Notes: generated by a model from the letters alone, not told the origin. Shown: positions 7,783 through 16,436, counted from the first letter of the stretch. The stretch is 39,620 nucleotides of DNA from Candidatus Hydrogenedentota bacterium (GCA_020849535.1 JADLGB010000266.1:1-39620); one strand, 5' to 3'. Translations and numbers: made by a program.

Positions 7783-8763
7783 TTACACCTGCCGGGTCAG
7801 GTCGTAATTACGCAAGGCGTCCAGCGCCGCCCGAAAATCCTCAGGCGGTGGCGCGGAGAACGTGACGCGCTCTCCCGTGGCGGGGTGCGTGAAGCCAAGC
7901 CGCTCCGCATGTAGGGCCTGCCCTTGCAGTGCTTCCAACGTCCGCCGTACGGTGGGCGAGGAGGCCCACTTGGCATAGTCCGTGACGCCGTAAACGGGAT
8001 CGCCCAGCACAGGATGCCCCGCGAAGCGGAGGTGCACACGAATCTGGTGTGTGCGTCCGGTTTCGAGTTCGAGCCCTATCAGGGACGCGACCCCGAACCG
8101 CTCGATCACGGTGAAGTTGGTGATCGCCTCGCGGCTGTTGACTCCGGTCACGGTCATGCGGGTGCGGTCCGACGAGCTGCGTCCCACGGAAGCATTGATT
8201 CTTCCGGAATTCTCTTTGAACTCGCCGCGTACGAGGGCGAGGTAGCGGCGATCGAAGGCGTGCTCGCGCGCCTGAGCCGAAAGGCTCGCGAACGCCCGCG
8301 GCGACTTCGCGACTACCATGACCCCAGACGTGTACTGATCCAACCGATGGACGATGCCGGGGCGCGCCGCGTCTTCCCCGGGCCGAAGGAAGTCAGGACA
8401 GTGGTGCAGCACCGCGTTGACGAGCGTGCCGTGGGAATGACCGGGCGCCGGGTGAACCACCAATCCGGAGGGCTTGTTCACCACGAGTACATCCGGATCC
8501 TCGTGAAGAATCTCGATAGGGATGTCTTCTGGCAGCAGGTCCGTGCTGGGAGGCGGGGGCAGTTCCGCCGTAACGGATTCGCCCGTCGTCACGGCACGTC
8601 CGGGCCGTGTGCACACACCGCCGTTGACGGTTACCTTGCCGTCCTTGATCAACTTCTTGATGTACGAACGCGACGCGTCTTCGATGCAATCGGCGAGGTA
8701 CACGTCCAGCCGAAGGCGGTCGTGTTCCTCGCCGACGATTTCGTCAAAGCGTTGCGGCTGCAC
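7783..8763 (-). CDS. rluD: RluD-like 23S rRNA pseudouridine synthase (RluA family)
   Basis: 326 residues from GTG 8763. An N-terminal S4 RNA-binding domain (RLDVYLADCIEDASRSYIKK, then KVTVNG) is followed by the RluA-family catalytic domain: 'VVNKPSGLVVHP', 'GIVHRLDQYTSG' with the catalytic Asp, 'YLALVRG', and 'LETGRTHQIRVHL' with 'GHPVLGDPVYG'. The usual catalytic motif is HRLDKDTSG; here Lys-Asp are replaced by Gln-Tyr. The frame is open to 8844, but that would overlap xylB by 101 bases; GTG 8763 gives a 20-base overlap and a normal N-terminus. It is co-directional with and downstream of xylB, so probably co-transcribed. Target U1911/1915/1917 is inferred from RluD. Confidence 0.88.
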   Translation of the reverse strand: MQPQRFDEIVGEEHDRLRLDVYLADCIEDASRSYIKKLIKDGKVTVNGGVCTRPGRAVTTGESVTAELPPPPSTDLLPEDIPIEILHEDPDVLVVNKPSGLVVHPAPGHSHGTLVNAVLHHCPDFLRPGEDAARPGIVHRLDQYTSGVMVVAKSPRAFASLSAQAREHAFDRRYLALVRGEFKENSGRINASVGRSSSDRTRMTVTGVNSREAITNFTVIERFGVASLIGLELETGRTHQIRVHLRFAGHPVLGDPVYGVTDYAKWASSPTVRRTLEALQGQALHAERLGFTHPATGERVTFSAPPPEDFRAALDALRNYDLTRQV

Positions 8764-10270
8764 GGCGGAATCCCGGCGCAAGCGCCTTGTAGGTATCCTG
8801 GTACAACGCGAAGTCATGGTCGTACCGCGCGGCCAGCGCGGCATTTGGCGTGCTGGTATCTACCACGCGGATGATCGTGTCGCAAGCTTCCTCGACAGAC
8901 TTGTACAGACCGGTTTCCACGGTGGCCAGCAAGGCCGCACCGTAGGCGGGACCTTCATCAATGTTGGTGGTGACCAGGGGGGTCTTGTTCACATCGGCTT
9001 GGATCTGACGCCAAACCGTGCTGCGCGCTCCGCCGCCCGACGCGCGCACTTGCGTGATGGGCACTCCCATTTCACGCATGATTTCCAGACTGTCGCGCAT
9101 GGAGAACGCAACCCCCTCCAATACCGCCCGGGCCATGTGGGCGCGTGTGTGGCGTAACGACAGGCCGACGAATGCCCCTTTCGCGTAAGGATCCTTGTGG
9201 GGTGTGCGTTCACCCGTCAGGTACGGCAGGAAGGTGAGCCCTTCGGCTCCCGCCGGGATGGTATCCGCGGCCTCCGTGATGTATTCGTAGGGGTCGCGGC
9301 CCGTTTCGGCGGCGACGGCCTTCTCGTTCTGGCATAGCGCGTCGCGGAACCACCGTAGCGAGCCGCCCGCGCTGAGCACGACACCCATCACGTGCCACTT
9401 GCCCGGCACGGAGTGGCAGAAGGTGTGGACGCGTCCCTGCGGATCGAGGCTGATCTTCTCGGCGAATGCAAAGACGACGCCGCTGGTGCCCACGGTGGAC
9501 GAGATAACCCCAGGGCGCACGATACCGTTGCCCACACCGCCCGCCGCCTGGTCGCCACCGCCCGCGATGACGGGAATGCCCGCAGGCAAGCCCGTGCGCT
9601 TGGCGGCTTCCGCGGAGAGTTTGCCGGTGACATCGGTTCCCTCATAGGAGCGAGGCAGAAAATCCAGGGGGATGTCGAGAATCGATAGAAGCTCTTTGTG
9701 CCAGGTTCGGTTCTTCACGTCGAAAAGAAGTGTTCCGGAGGCGTCGGCAACATCGGTGGCGAATTCGCCCGTTAGTTCGAAGCGGATATAGTCTTTCGGA
9801 AGCAGGACGCGCCGGACCTTTTCGTAGACCTCTGGCTCATTGTCTCTCAACCACAGGATCTTGGGGGCCGTGAAACCGGTGAGCGCGGGATTGCAGACCA
9901 TTTCGATCAGCCGGGTTTCGCCCACTTTGGAGGTGATGGCCTCGCACTGCGGCGCGGTGCGCTGGTCGCACCACAGCAGGGCGTTGCGAAGGACCTGATT
10001 GTCTGCGTCGAGAAAGACGGAGCCGTGCATCTGACCGGTGAGGCCGATGCCTTTCACCTCTTTCGGGTTGACGCCCGGAGCATGCGCGAGGGTAGCCAGT
10101 GCCTCGAACGCCGCGCGCTTCCACTCGGCGGGATCTTGCTCCGCCCAGCCCGGCTTGGGGGTCAGGAGGGGATACTCGACGAGCGCCGAGGCCAGGAGCT
10201 TCCCTTGCGGGTCCATGGCCACGGCTTTGGTGCCGCTGGTTCCGACGTCGACTCCGATGACGATGCTCAT
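8744..10270 (-). CDS. xylB: Xylulokinase (FGGY carbohydrate kinase)
   Basis: 508 residues, normal for XylB, which phosphorylates D-xylulose to D-xylulose 5-phosphate using ATP. The N-terminal actin-like ATPase domain starts 'VIGVDVGTSGTKAV', and 'GLTGQMHGSVFLD' is the substrate-pocket motif typical of xylulokinases. 'GGGDQAAGGVGNG' and 'STVGTSGVVFA' form the second FGGY region, and 'ASGGGARSTVWRQIQAD' is the C-terminal FGGY signature. ATG 10270 has GGGAGAG about 12 bases upstream. No isomerase or transporter is adjacent; the ABC operon 1.2 kb away runs in the opposite direction. Xylulose as substrate is likely from motif II but not proved. Confidence 0.92.
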   Translation of the reverse strand: MSIVIGVDVGTSGTKAVAMDPQGKLLASALVEYPLLTPKPGWAEQDPAEWKRAAFEALATLAHAPGVNPKEVKGIGLTGQMHGSVFLDADNQVLRNALLWCDQRTAPQCEAITSKVGETRLIEMVCNPALTGFTAPKILWLRDNEPEVYEKVRRVLLPKDYIRFELTGEFATDVADASGTLLFDVKNRTWHKELLSILDIPLDFLPRSYEGTDVTGKLSAEAAKRTGLPAGIPVIAGGGDQAAGGVGNGIVRPGVISSTVGTSGVVFAFAEKISLDPQGRVHTFCHSVPGKWHVMGVVLSAGGSLRWFRDALCQNEKAVAAETGRDPYEYITEAADTIPAGAEGLTFLPYLTGERTPHKDPYAKGAFVGLSLRHTRAHMARAVLEGVAFSMRDSLEIMREMGVPITQVRASGGGARSTVWRQIQADVNKTPLVTTNIDEGPAYGAALLATVETGLYKSVEEACDTIIRVVDTSTPNAALAARYDHDFALYQDTYKALAPGFRRAAATL

Positions 10271-10310
10271 GGGTCATTTCTCTCCCGCGATGAGGTGCTG
10301 ACATCCGCAG

Positions 10311-10351
10311 ACAAACAAAAAGGCAGGGCTGACTGTGCCAACCCTGCCTTT
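10311..10351 (-). terminator. Rho-independent terminator of rpsU
   Basis: On the minus strand a perfect 10-bp stem (AAAGGCAGGG with CCCTGCCTTT, arms 10342-10351 and 10319-10328) with a 13-base loop is followed by TTGTTTGT. It sits 27 bases after the rpsU stop and before xylB, so xylB is likely transcribed separately. Confidence 0.85.
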
Positions 10352-10378
10352 ACACTATCATGGAAAGCCGAATCCGGG

Positions 10379-10570
10379 TTACTCGTCTGTGTTGGTAGAC
10401 GTGTTCCGAGCGATGGCCTTGGCCAGCTTGCGGCGGCGCCGCTCGCTGGGCTTCTCGTAGTGCTTCATCTCTTTGAGACGCTGCATGAGACCCTCTTTGT
10501 TGCACTTCTTCTTGAAGCGCCGCAAAGCCTTCTCAAACGGCTCGTCGCTCTTGACGCGCACTTTGGTCAC
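10379..10570 (-). CDS. rpsU: 30S ribosomal protein bS21
   Basis: 63 residues. It is basic and helical, with the bS21 signature: 'VKSDEPFEKALRRFKKKCNKEG', with each part matching the family, then 'KHYEKPSERRRRKLAKA'. bS21 binds the 30S platform near the anti-Shine-Dalgarno and helps initiation. The start is GTG 10570 with GGGAGG about 10 bases upstream. It has its own sigma70-type promoter about 135 bases upstream and its own terminator, so it is monocistronic, unlike the rpsU-dnaG-rpoD arrangement of enterobacteria. Confidence 0.95.
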   Translation of the reverse strand: MTKVRVKSDEPFEKALRRFKKKCNKEGLMQRLKEMKHYEKPSERRRRKLAKAIARNTSTNTDE

Positions 10571-10705
10571 TAAGAATCAACCTCCCCTCTTACGTCACCG
10601 AATCGCGGTGGAGTATCTCGGGCCGGAAGTCCGCAACTCCTTTATGGAGTGGGACATCCATTGACTACACAACACGGCCCGGAGTGCATGCGCTAGCGGT
10701 CGTGC

Positions 10706-10734
10706 ACTATAGCATAGGAAAGCCACTGTGTCAA
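10706..10734 (-). promoter_or_regulatory. Sigma70-type promoter of rpsU
   Basis: On the minus strand TTGACA (perfect, 10734-10729), a 17-base spacer, then TATAGT (10711-10706, 5 of 6). It leaves an untranslated leader of about 130 bases holding two small inverted repeats (ACTCC/GGAGT and CACCG/CGGTG arms near 10640 and 10605), which might regulate translation. Confidence 0.75.
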
Positions 10735-10844
10735 TTCTGGCGCATTCACGCATTCAGGGGCGGGGAGGCCGGCCGGCTCCGTAGCTCCGGGCGGCCACCC
10801 CACAGTTCTGGCGCTGACCCGCACTCACGGGGACACGGGGCCCT

Positions 10845-12215
10845 TCAGTGTTCGCCGGGCTGGCGGCGATAGGCGGTGTCTATGGCGGACTGGACTTCGG
10901 CCTCTGTGGCGATGCACGGCTCCACGGGAATACCCAGACGCGCCTCAAGGTCGTTCAAGGCCTGGAAGTCCAAGGGGTCAGCCATGGCGACGAGGATGCG
11001 GCCGGCCTCGCGCCGCAAGGGGATGCACCGGAACCGGCGGGCGAGATCCTGGGGCACGAGTTTCAACAGCGATGGGTCGTAAGCCGCCGCGGGAAGGCAG
11101 GCAGACTGCACATGGAGCTGATGCTGAAGGGTCTCGGCAATAGTTTGCGGGCTCACGAACCCGAGGCGAATCAGCATGGCGCCGAGGCGTTCGCGGGTGG
11201 TGTTATGGCTGATCAACGCCTCCAGGAGTTGATCCTCCGTGATGAGGCCGGCTTCGACTAGAAGCGCCCCGAGGGGCTTGGTCATTCCTTCGGCATGCTC
11301 CGGAGGCAATGGAATGGTCTCGGCGTTTGGATCGACGAGGTCCGCGTGCATGTTGAAGCGCGCTGTGCCGACCGGAGGAGACGCTGTGGGTTTCGCATAA
11401 CCGGCCACCTGGGCCAGTGCGTCGAAGAACTGTCCGCAGGTGTCGTATCTACGGTTGGGGTCTTTGTTCAATGCTTTCAGGAGAACGCGGTTTACCGCAT
11501 CTCCGCAATAGGCGATGGAGGCAGGTTCTTTGGAGCGGATCTGCGAAACGATTGCGCCTTTGTAGAACGGTGGCGAGCCGCTCAGCAGCTCGTACACGCA
11601 CGACGCCATGCTGTAGAGGTCGCTTCGCTGATCGAGGGGCTCTCCCATGAGTTGCTCGGGACTCATGAACAGCAGCGTGCCGGAGGTCACCTGTCCCGTG
11701 GCGCGGGAACTCGCCTCGCGGGCGGTGCGTGCAATGCCGAAATCGGCCAGTAGCACCTCGTCCTCCTTCGTCATCAGGATATTGGCAGGTTTGACATCGC
11801 GGTGCAGCACGCCCTGGCCGTGGGCGTGGTCGAGAGCCTGGCTGACCTGCTCAATCCAAGGCAGGATGTCAGCCAGACTAAAAGGCGTTTCGCGAAGCGA
11901 CAGAAGCTGGGCGAGGTTCTTGCCCTCGACGTATTCCATGGTAATGAAGTGGGTGCCGTGCCATTCGAAGAAGGAGTGGATCGACACGATGTTGGGATGG
12001 CGAAGCTTTCGGGTGAGAAGAACTTCTCGCTTGAGGTCGGCAATGGCCCGGCGGTCACCGGCGAAGGCCTGGTTCAGGACCTTGCACGCCACCGGTTCGT
12101 TGTGAAGCAGGGTATCGCGCGCGAGCCACACGTTGCCCACGGCGCCGCGTCCCAGTTTGCGCACGAGCCGGAACCGCTCGGCGAGCAGGTGGCCCGGCGT
12201 CAGGTCCTCGTCCAT
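10845..12215 (-). CDS. Hanks-type Ser/Thr kinase with C-terminal tandem MshEN (GspE-N) module
   Basis: 456 residues. The kinase domain (about 15-270) has a Gly-rich loop 'LGRGAVGNVW', ATP-binding K45, HRD at 138-140 followed by KPAN, DFG at 158-160, a threonine-rich activation loop and SPEQ at 185-188, so it should be active. After a 40-residue linker comes a GspE/MshE N-terminal domain (314-450). It contains two 24-residue MshEN motifs separated by exactly 5 residues: 'PLGALLVEAG' from 314 and 'RLGAMLIRLG' from 343. Motif 2 fits the consensus fully; motif 1 has Pro for Arg and His for the final Gln. MshEN domains of MshE-type ATPases bind c-di-GMP. No membrane helix or PASTA repeats are present. 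ATG 12215 was chosen because kinase homology starts there, although the frame is open to 12698. Confidence 0.9.
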   Translation of the reverse strand: MDEDLTPGHLLAERFRLVRKLGRGAVGNVWLARDTLLHNEPVACKVLNQAFAGDRRAIADLKREVLLTRKLRHPNIVSIHSFFEWHGTHFITMEYVEGKNLAQLLSLRETPFSLADILPWIEQVSQALDHAHGQGVLHRDVKPANILMTKEDEVLLADFGIARTAREASSRATGQVTSGTLLFMSPEQLMGEPLDQRSDLYSMASCVYELLSGSPPFYKGAIVSQIRSKEPASIAYCGDAVNRVLLKALNKDPNRRYDTCGQFFDALAQVAGYAKPTASPPVGTARFNMHADLVDPNAETIPLPPEHAEGMTKPLGALLVEAGLITEDQLLEALISHNTTRERLGAMLIRLGFVSPQTIAETLQHQLHVQSACLPAAAYDPSLLKLVPQDLARRFRCIPLRREAGRILVAMADPLDFQALNDLEARLGIPVEPCIATEAEVQSAIDTAYRRQPGEH

Positions 12216-12346
12216 CTGGCTCAAACCTCTTCCGCCCCCCCCCGACGTCAAGGAATGCCATTCCAGCCCCTCGCTGCCCGGCAAGCACCAGGACACGGTG
12301 GCGTGAATAGGCGCTGCCCCCCTGCATTTGCGGCAAGGAACGCAGG

Positions 12347-12368
12347 TCACTATTAAAGGCAATAGTGA
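12347..12368. repeat. Inverted repeat in the divergent kinase/FecR promoter region
   Basis: TCACTATT-AAAGGC-AATAGTGA is a perfect 8-bp inverted repeat in the 325-base region between the divergent starts at 12215 and 12541. It is a possible operator controlling one or both genes. The rest of this spacer holds a poly-C tract (about 12230) and no clear promoter. Confidence 0.45.
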
Positions 12369-12540
12369 GAATCCCGCCCCAAGATGTAAAGTGAGTCTAA
12401 CAAGGGCTTGGGAGACAGTCAATCCATGGTCGAAATGAATGAATGTGGTTCCCCGAAACTCGTCCGTTTTCTCAGGCGAGTTGAGTATGCTGCCGGTAGG
12501 GGCTATCCGGCCCCGGCATCTGGCGGCGGGAGGTGCGGAT

Positions 12541-15189
12541 ATGAGTACGGCAATCCAATTCAAGACGGGCCGGACGCGTGGCTTGTGGAAGTGCGCGCGC
12601 GTACTCTCCGTCGTGGCCGCGCTGCTGGGATCGGCAGCGTGGGCGGACGATCTGATGCACGCCCGGATAAGCCACGACTCCGGGGGCGCCCTGGTCAAGG
12701 GAACTGGCGACCAGGAATGGAGTTACGCCACGGTGAACACCTTGATCCTTCCCGGCGACACCCTATGGGTGAACCAGGAGGGCATCCTTGAGGTCGAGAT
12801 GGCCGGAGGTTCTTTCCTGCGGCTGGCCGATGCCAGCAAGGCGGAAGTGGACCAGTTGCCGCCAAGTGCGAACATTCTCGCGTGGACGGGTTCGTTCTAC
12901 GTCCAGCGGGTCAATCGCAGCACGGGCAACTTTACCTTCCGGACGCCTGCAGCGCGTGTTCAGGTGGAAAAAGACACGCAGGTGCGGGTGGACGTGGTGG
13001 GCGACGGCGCCACGACGGTGAGCGTGCGCTGGGGCCGTGTCATCGTGGATACGGACGGTAGTGTGCCCACCGCGGTGGGCGCAGGGTATCGCGTCTACAT
13101 CGACCCAGGCCTGCTTCCATCCGAACCCATGCCTTTTGACCGCGGCGCTGAGGATAGCTTCGATGCCTGGAACCGTGAACGCGCCAAGACGTTGGCCTTG
13201 GGTGATCGCGCTGTGCCCGCGCCGATTCAGAACACCCAACCCATCGGGTATTCGGACTTGTCAAACTATGGCGAGTGGATCTACGTCGACAACCGCAGCT
13301 ATTGGCGGCCGACAGCCGTGGTGGACTACGTGCCGTACCGCTCCGGATACTGGAGCTTCGTTCCCTCGTATGGCTACACGTGGGTGGGCAACTATCCCTT
13401 CTGCTACACGACTTCACACTACGGGCGTTGGACCTACAACTCCGGCTACGGCTGGCTGTGGTGCTACGACTCTGTTTGGTCGCCGGCATGGGCGTACACC
13501 GTGCGGTGCGGCGACTACTTCGCATGGGCGCCGCTCGATCTCTACGATCAGCCCTGCTACTACGGCGGCGCCACGTTCACCATTGGCGATGTCCGGATCA
13601 GCATTGGCGCCAGCTCGTATTGCCACGCCTCAGACCTGCTGTACTATGGTCCCTGCGGCACCTACCCGGCGTATACGAACATGTTCAGCAGCGTCAATGC
13701 GGATGACATCTACATCTGGAACATCTACCTCGGTGACCGGTACCGCGACCGGAATCCTTACCGTGGATCGACGGCGCTTGTTCGTGACTACGCGCCGCAG
13801 CGCTCTATTCGTGGACTGGGCGTAGGCACGTCGACGCGCATTGCCGCCAACGATTTGGCCACGCAACTGGAATCCACGCGCGGACGCGCCGTGTTTGCCT
13901 CGGGCACGCCGGCCACCGCCGGCGGCCGCAGCTTGAGGACGGCCATTGATGAAGGAGCGCGCAGCTCGCGGCTCCGCTCGACGGCGATTGGCGCCGCCGG
14001 TGCGCAAGACCCGCGTTCCGTGGTGCGGCGCGCCGAGCGCAACACCGCGACCTTGCGCGAACTCGACGCGCGGGCCGACGGGGTGCGCACCTTCCAGGCG
14101 CGCAATACACGCGCTCCGTTCTCCGACTCCTCTTCGGCGCCCGCGACCGAAGCGCCGCGCGGCTCGTTGTCGCGCGCACTACGCGACAGCGACACGAACG
14201 GATTGCGCGGAACGCAGAACCGCACGCTGGCGCCTTCCGGCGATACGGGGCGTTCGGCCGCATCGGTCCGCGAGCGGACACCGAGCACAAGTCTGCCGAG
14301 CATCACGCCACGCTCCGGCGCTTCGTCCGGCGGCGAACGGACTCCCGCGCGCAGCTTGACGCGTGCCACGCGCCAGCCTCAGGAGACGCAGCGTCCGGAC
14401 TTCTCGCGCGCGCTAACGCCCGGCGAGCGGGCCGCGCCCAGCGAGCGGATGACGCTGCCGCAGACGCGTTCGACCGGCGGCAGCACGCTTCGGGAACGTG
14501 CGAATCAGACCGAACGGACGCAGTCCACAGCCCGGACGCCGTGGCCCACGCAGGGTGAGCGTTCGCCACTGAGTTCGATGAGCTTGCCATCGCGCACGCC
14601 ATCGCGCGATACGGCGCGGACGCCCGTGCCTCAAATTGACCGCATGCCTTCGGCCACGACGCGGCAGAACGCGTCGTCGCAGAGCCGGACTTCGACGCCC
14701 GCGCCGCGCATCACGACGCCGCGTTTCGAAGCGCCATCGCAGCGGATTACCGCGCCCGAACGGACGCCGGCTCCGGAGACCCCGCGGTATGAGTCCCCGG
14801 TGGAAGCCCCGCGCATCGCCTCAACGCCTTCGCGCGGGCGCGACAGCGGCCAGAGGATGACCATCCCCACGCCGCGCTCCGAAGCGCCGCAGATCAACCG
14901 CAGCCTTCCGTCGCGCTCCGAGGCGCCGAGTTTCAGTGCGCCACGCAATCTGCCTTCGCGCAGTGAGGCGCCCAGCATCAGCATGCCGTCGCGCCCATCT
15001 ATGCCGTCGCGGGTGGAACAGCCGTCACGGCGTATCGAGGCGCCTTCGTTGCCGTCACCCAGGATCGAACGACCCAGCGTCCCGGACCGCCCTTCGTTTT
15101 CGCCTCCTGACCGTTCAATTGGCGGTGGGGATCGCGACGGTGGTTCGCGGTCCGTTGACCGGCCCAGCTTCGGCGGCCGTGGCCGCTAA
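12541..15189 (+). CDS. Secreted FecR/DUF6600-domain protein with long Ser/Arg/Pro-rich tail
   Basis: 882 residues. The signal peptide has hydrophobic core VLSVVAALLGSAAW and AxA-type cleavage before DD. A FecR-like beta domain follows (about 45-190; 'GDTLWVNQEGILEVEMAGGS', 'FRTPAARVQVEKDTQVRVDV'). The DUF6600 region (about 240-400) is rich in W and Y with repeated 'YG-W' units ('GYWSFVPSYGYTWVG', 'GWLWCYDSVWSPAWAY', 'YFAWAPL'). From about 430 to the end is a disordered tail of Ser/Arg/Pro/Thr/Ala with recurring SRSEAP, TPxR and AxRT motifs. ATG 12541 has GGGAGGTG 5 bases upstream; in-frame Met further up lacks one. The function of DUF6600 proteins is unknown; a surface or envelope role is inferred. 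It is followed after 19 bases by a lipoprotein gene, likely co-transcribed. Confidence 0.85.
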   Translation: MSTAIQFKTGRTRGLWKCARVLSVVAALLGSAAWADDLMHARISHDSGGALVKGTGDQEWSYATVNTLILPGDTLWVNQEGILEVEMAGGSFLRLADASKAEVDQLPPSANILAWTGSFYVQRVNRSTGNFTFRTPAARVQVEKDTQVRVDVVGDGATTVSVRWGRVIVDTDGSVPTAVGAGYRVYIDPGLLPSEPMPFDRGAEDSFDAWNRERAKTLALGDRAVPAPIQNTQPIGYSDLSNYGEWIYVDNRSYWRPTAVVDYVPYRSGYWSFVPSYGYTWVGNYPFCYTTSHYGRWTYNSGYGWLWCYDSVWSPAWAYTVRCGDYFAWAPLDLYDQPCYYGGATFTIGDVRISIGASSYCHASDLLYYGPCGTYPAYTNMFSSVNADDIYIWNIYLGDRYRDRNPYRGSTALVRDYAPQRSIRGLGVGTSTRIAANDLATQLESTRGRAVFASGTPATAGGRSLRTAIDEGARSSRLRSTAIGAAGAQDPRSVVRRAERNTATLRELDARADGVRTFQARNTRAPFSDSSSAPATEAPRGSLSRALRDSDTNGLRGTQNRTLAPSGDTGRSAASVRERTPSTSLPSITPRSGASSGGERTPARSLTRATRQPQETQRPDFSRALTPGERAAPSERMTLPQTRSTGGSTLRERANQTERTQSTARTPWPTQGERSPLSSMSLPSRTPSRDTARTPVPQIDRMPSATTRQNASSQSRTSTPAPRITTPRFEAPSQRITAPERTPAPETPRYESPVEAPRIASTPSRGRDSGQRMTIPTPRSEAPQINRSLPSRSEAPSFSAPRNLPSRSEAPSISMPSRPSMPSRVEQPSRRIEAPSLPSPRIERPSVPDRPSFSPPDRSIGGGDRDGGSRSVDRPSFGGRGR

Positions 15190-15208
15190 CGCAGAGAGGG
15201 ATCACAAC

Positions 15209-16096
15209 ATGGTTACGCATTTGAGACATTGGATGATGGCGCCGGTGCTGTTCGCCGCGGTGCTGCTGGGCGCGGGATGTCCCTCCGGTACGCCCTCGGA
15301 CGAATCGTACGACGCGGGATTCGAGGCAGGGTTCGCGCTCGATGATTGGTACTGGGACGGGTACTACGATGGGTACGACACCCTTGATTTCAGTCCCATT
15401 TACTACGATGCGAGTGGAATTCTGTACATCGATTCGCCGCCGTACGACGCGGGCTATTGGGATGGCATCTGGTACGCGTACAACGACGGGTACTTCGTGG
15501 ACTATCACTACGCGTTCATCCTCGGGTTCAGCGAAGGCTACGACAACGCGTTCTGGCCGGATTACCTGGAGTTTCTCGACAACGACGTGCATACGGAGTT
15601 CGAGAACGGCGGCTGGGCTGACGGGTACAACGACGGCTACTCCGAGGGCCGCGTCTTCGGCGCGAACGATTACGAGCAGGGCTTGTCCTTTGACTGGCTC
15701 GACGCGCTGCTCGACTACGAGTCCGGCACGGACCTCTACTTCGAGGAAGTGGATGTCGGCACCGGCGTCTACGGCCCTGTGACGCTCTATGAATACGGCC
15801 TCGACCCGAACACGCTCAAGAAGAATGCGGCGGTGCTCGAGCGCGGCCTGAGGACACCGATGACGATTCGCGGAGGCGGCAGCGCGAAGGCCATCGACGT
15901 CGACAGCCTGAACATGTACCGGACCCTGACAACAACCGCGCAGAACGACCTCAAGGTGACGCCCGACCAGAGTTTGAGAGACTCCATCGAGCTGCGCCTC
16001 ACGACCTCGTGGCTCCAGCGTGTAAATGCGTATCTGAACGCCGCCAAGTCCACCAAGACCGTCGACGTGCCGCGCGCCCGCGCTGCCGTCGAGTAA
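15209..16096 (+). CDS. Putative lipoprotein with repeated Tyr/Asp/Gly (GX3) motifs
   Basis: 295 residues starting at ATG 15209, preceded by AGAGAGGGA. The N-terminus has a hydrophobic stretch and LLGAGC ending at Cys24, a plausible lipobox. The mature part is very acidic and aromatic and repeats D-G-Y/D-A-G-Y units: 'YDAGFEAGF', 'WDGYYDGYD', 'YDAGYWDG', 'GFSEGYDNAF'. There is also a run of glycines every fourth residue, 'GWADGYNDGYSEGRVFG', like the deca-GX3 motif of Yae1-type proteins. The last 110 residues are non-repetitive and basic. I do not recognise a named family. Its position 19 bases after the DUF6600 gene and before a strong hairpin suggests a two-gene envelope unit. Confidence 0.75.
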   Translation: MVTHLRHWMMAPVLFAAVLLGAGCPSGTPSDESYDAGFEAGFALDDWYWDGYYDGYDTLDFSPIYYDASGILYIDSPPYDAGYWDGIWYAYNDGYFVDYHYAFILGFSEGYDNAFWPDYLEFLDNDVHTEFENGGWADGYNDGYSEGRVFGANDYEQGLSFDWLDALLDYESGTDLYFEEVDVGTGVYGPVTLYEYGLDPNTLKKNAAVLERGLRTPMTIRGGGSAKAIDVDSLNMYRTLTTTAQNDLKVTPDQSLRDSIELRLTTSWLQRVNAYLNAAKSTKTVDVPRARAAVE

Positions 16097-16114
16097 GCCT
16101 CTCCTCTCCCCAGA

Positions 16115-16151
16115 CGCCCGCCCCCGCCCGCGTACAAGGCGGGGGCGGGCG
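16115..16151 (+). terminator. GC-rich hairpin after the DUF6600/lipoprotein unit
   Basis: A perfect 14-bp stem (16115-16128 with 16138-16151, alternating C and G runs) with a 9-base loop begins 18 bases after the stop. There is no T-tract, so it may act as a T-less terminator or an RNA-stabilising end. The hairpin closing the next unit (19347-19380) has the same style. Confidence 0.65.
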
Positions 16152-16222
16152 CGCATTCATCCCACCGTTTCCTTTCAGTTTCCCCCTGAGCCATCCCATC
16201 AATCGGCGGGTCAAGATTTCGC

Positions 16223-16251
16223 TCGGCATTCTGCGCGTTTCGGTGTATACT
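16223..16251 (+). promoter_or_regulatory. Promoter candidate of the PatA/PatG-like cluster
   Basis: TCGGCA (4 of 6), a 17-base spacer, then TATACT (16246-16251, 5 of 6), inside the 340-base spacer before the protease gene. Transcription from here would give a leader of about 180 bases, in which I see no known riboswitch. Confidence 0.5.
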
Positions 16252-16436
16252 CCACCTGCAAGGAATTGGTCTTGGTGAATGACACCCGTGAGAAAGGCCT
16301 CCCCCCCGGTGAGGCTCGGCACGTGGCGTGTCATCCCCCCGCGCCGGCAGTCTCTGTCACTTTCCTGAAGTGCCGTTTTGCAGTCTCGCGCCGATTCTCC
16401 CGACGTACGTCCTGAACGCTCCACGGAGATGACCGC

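Noticed and set aside
14999..16156. A 385-residue minus-strand frame rich in Val, Arg and Glu
   Set aside because: It lies opposite the DUF6600 tail and the GX3 lipoprotein; its composition mirrors their codon bias, and it has no ribosome binding site or family motif.
16252..16436. A riboswitch in the long leader of the protease cluster
   Set aside because: Only weak TGACAC/GTGTCA complementarity is visible; no known aptamer core could be recognised.
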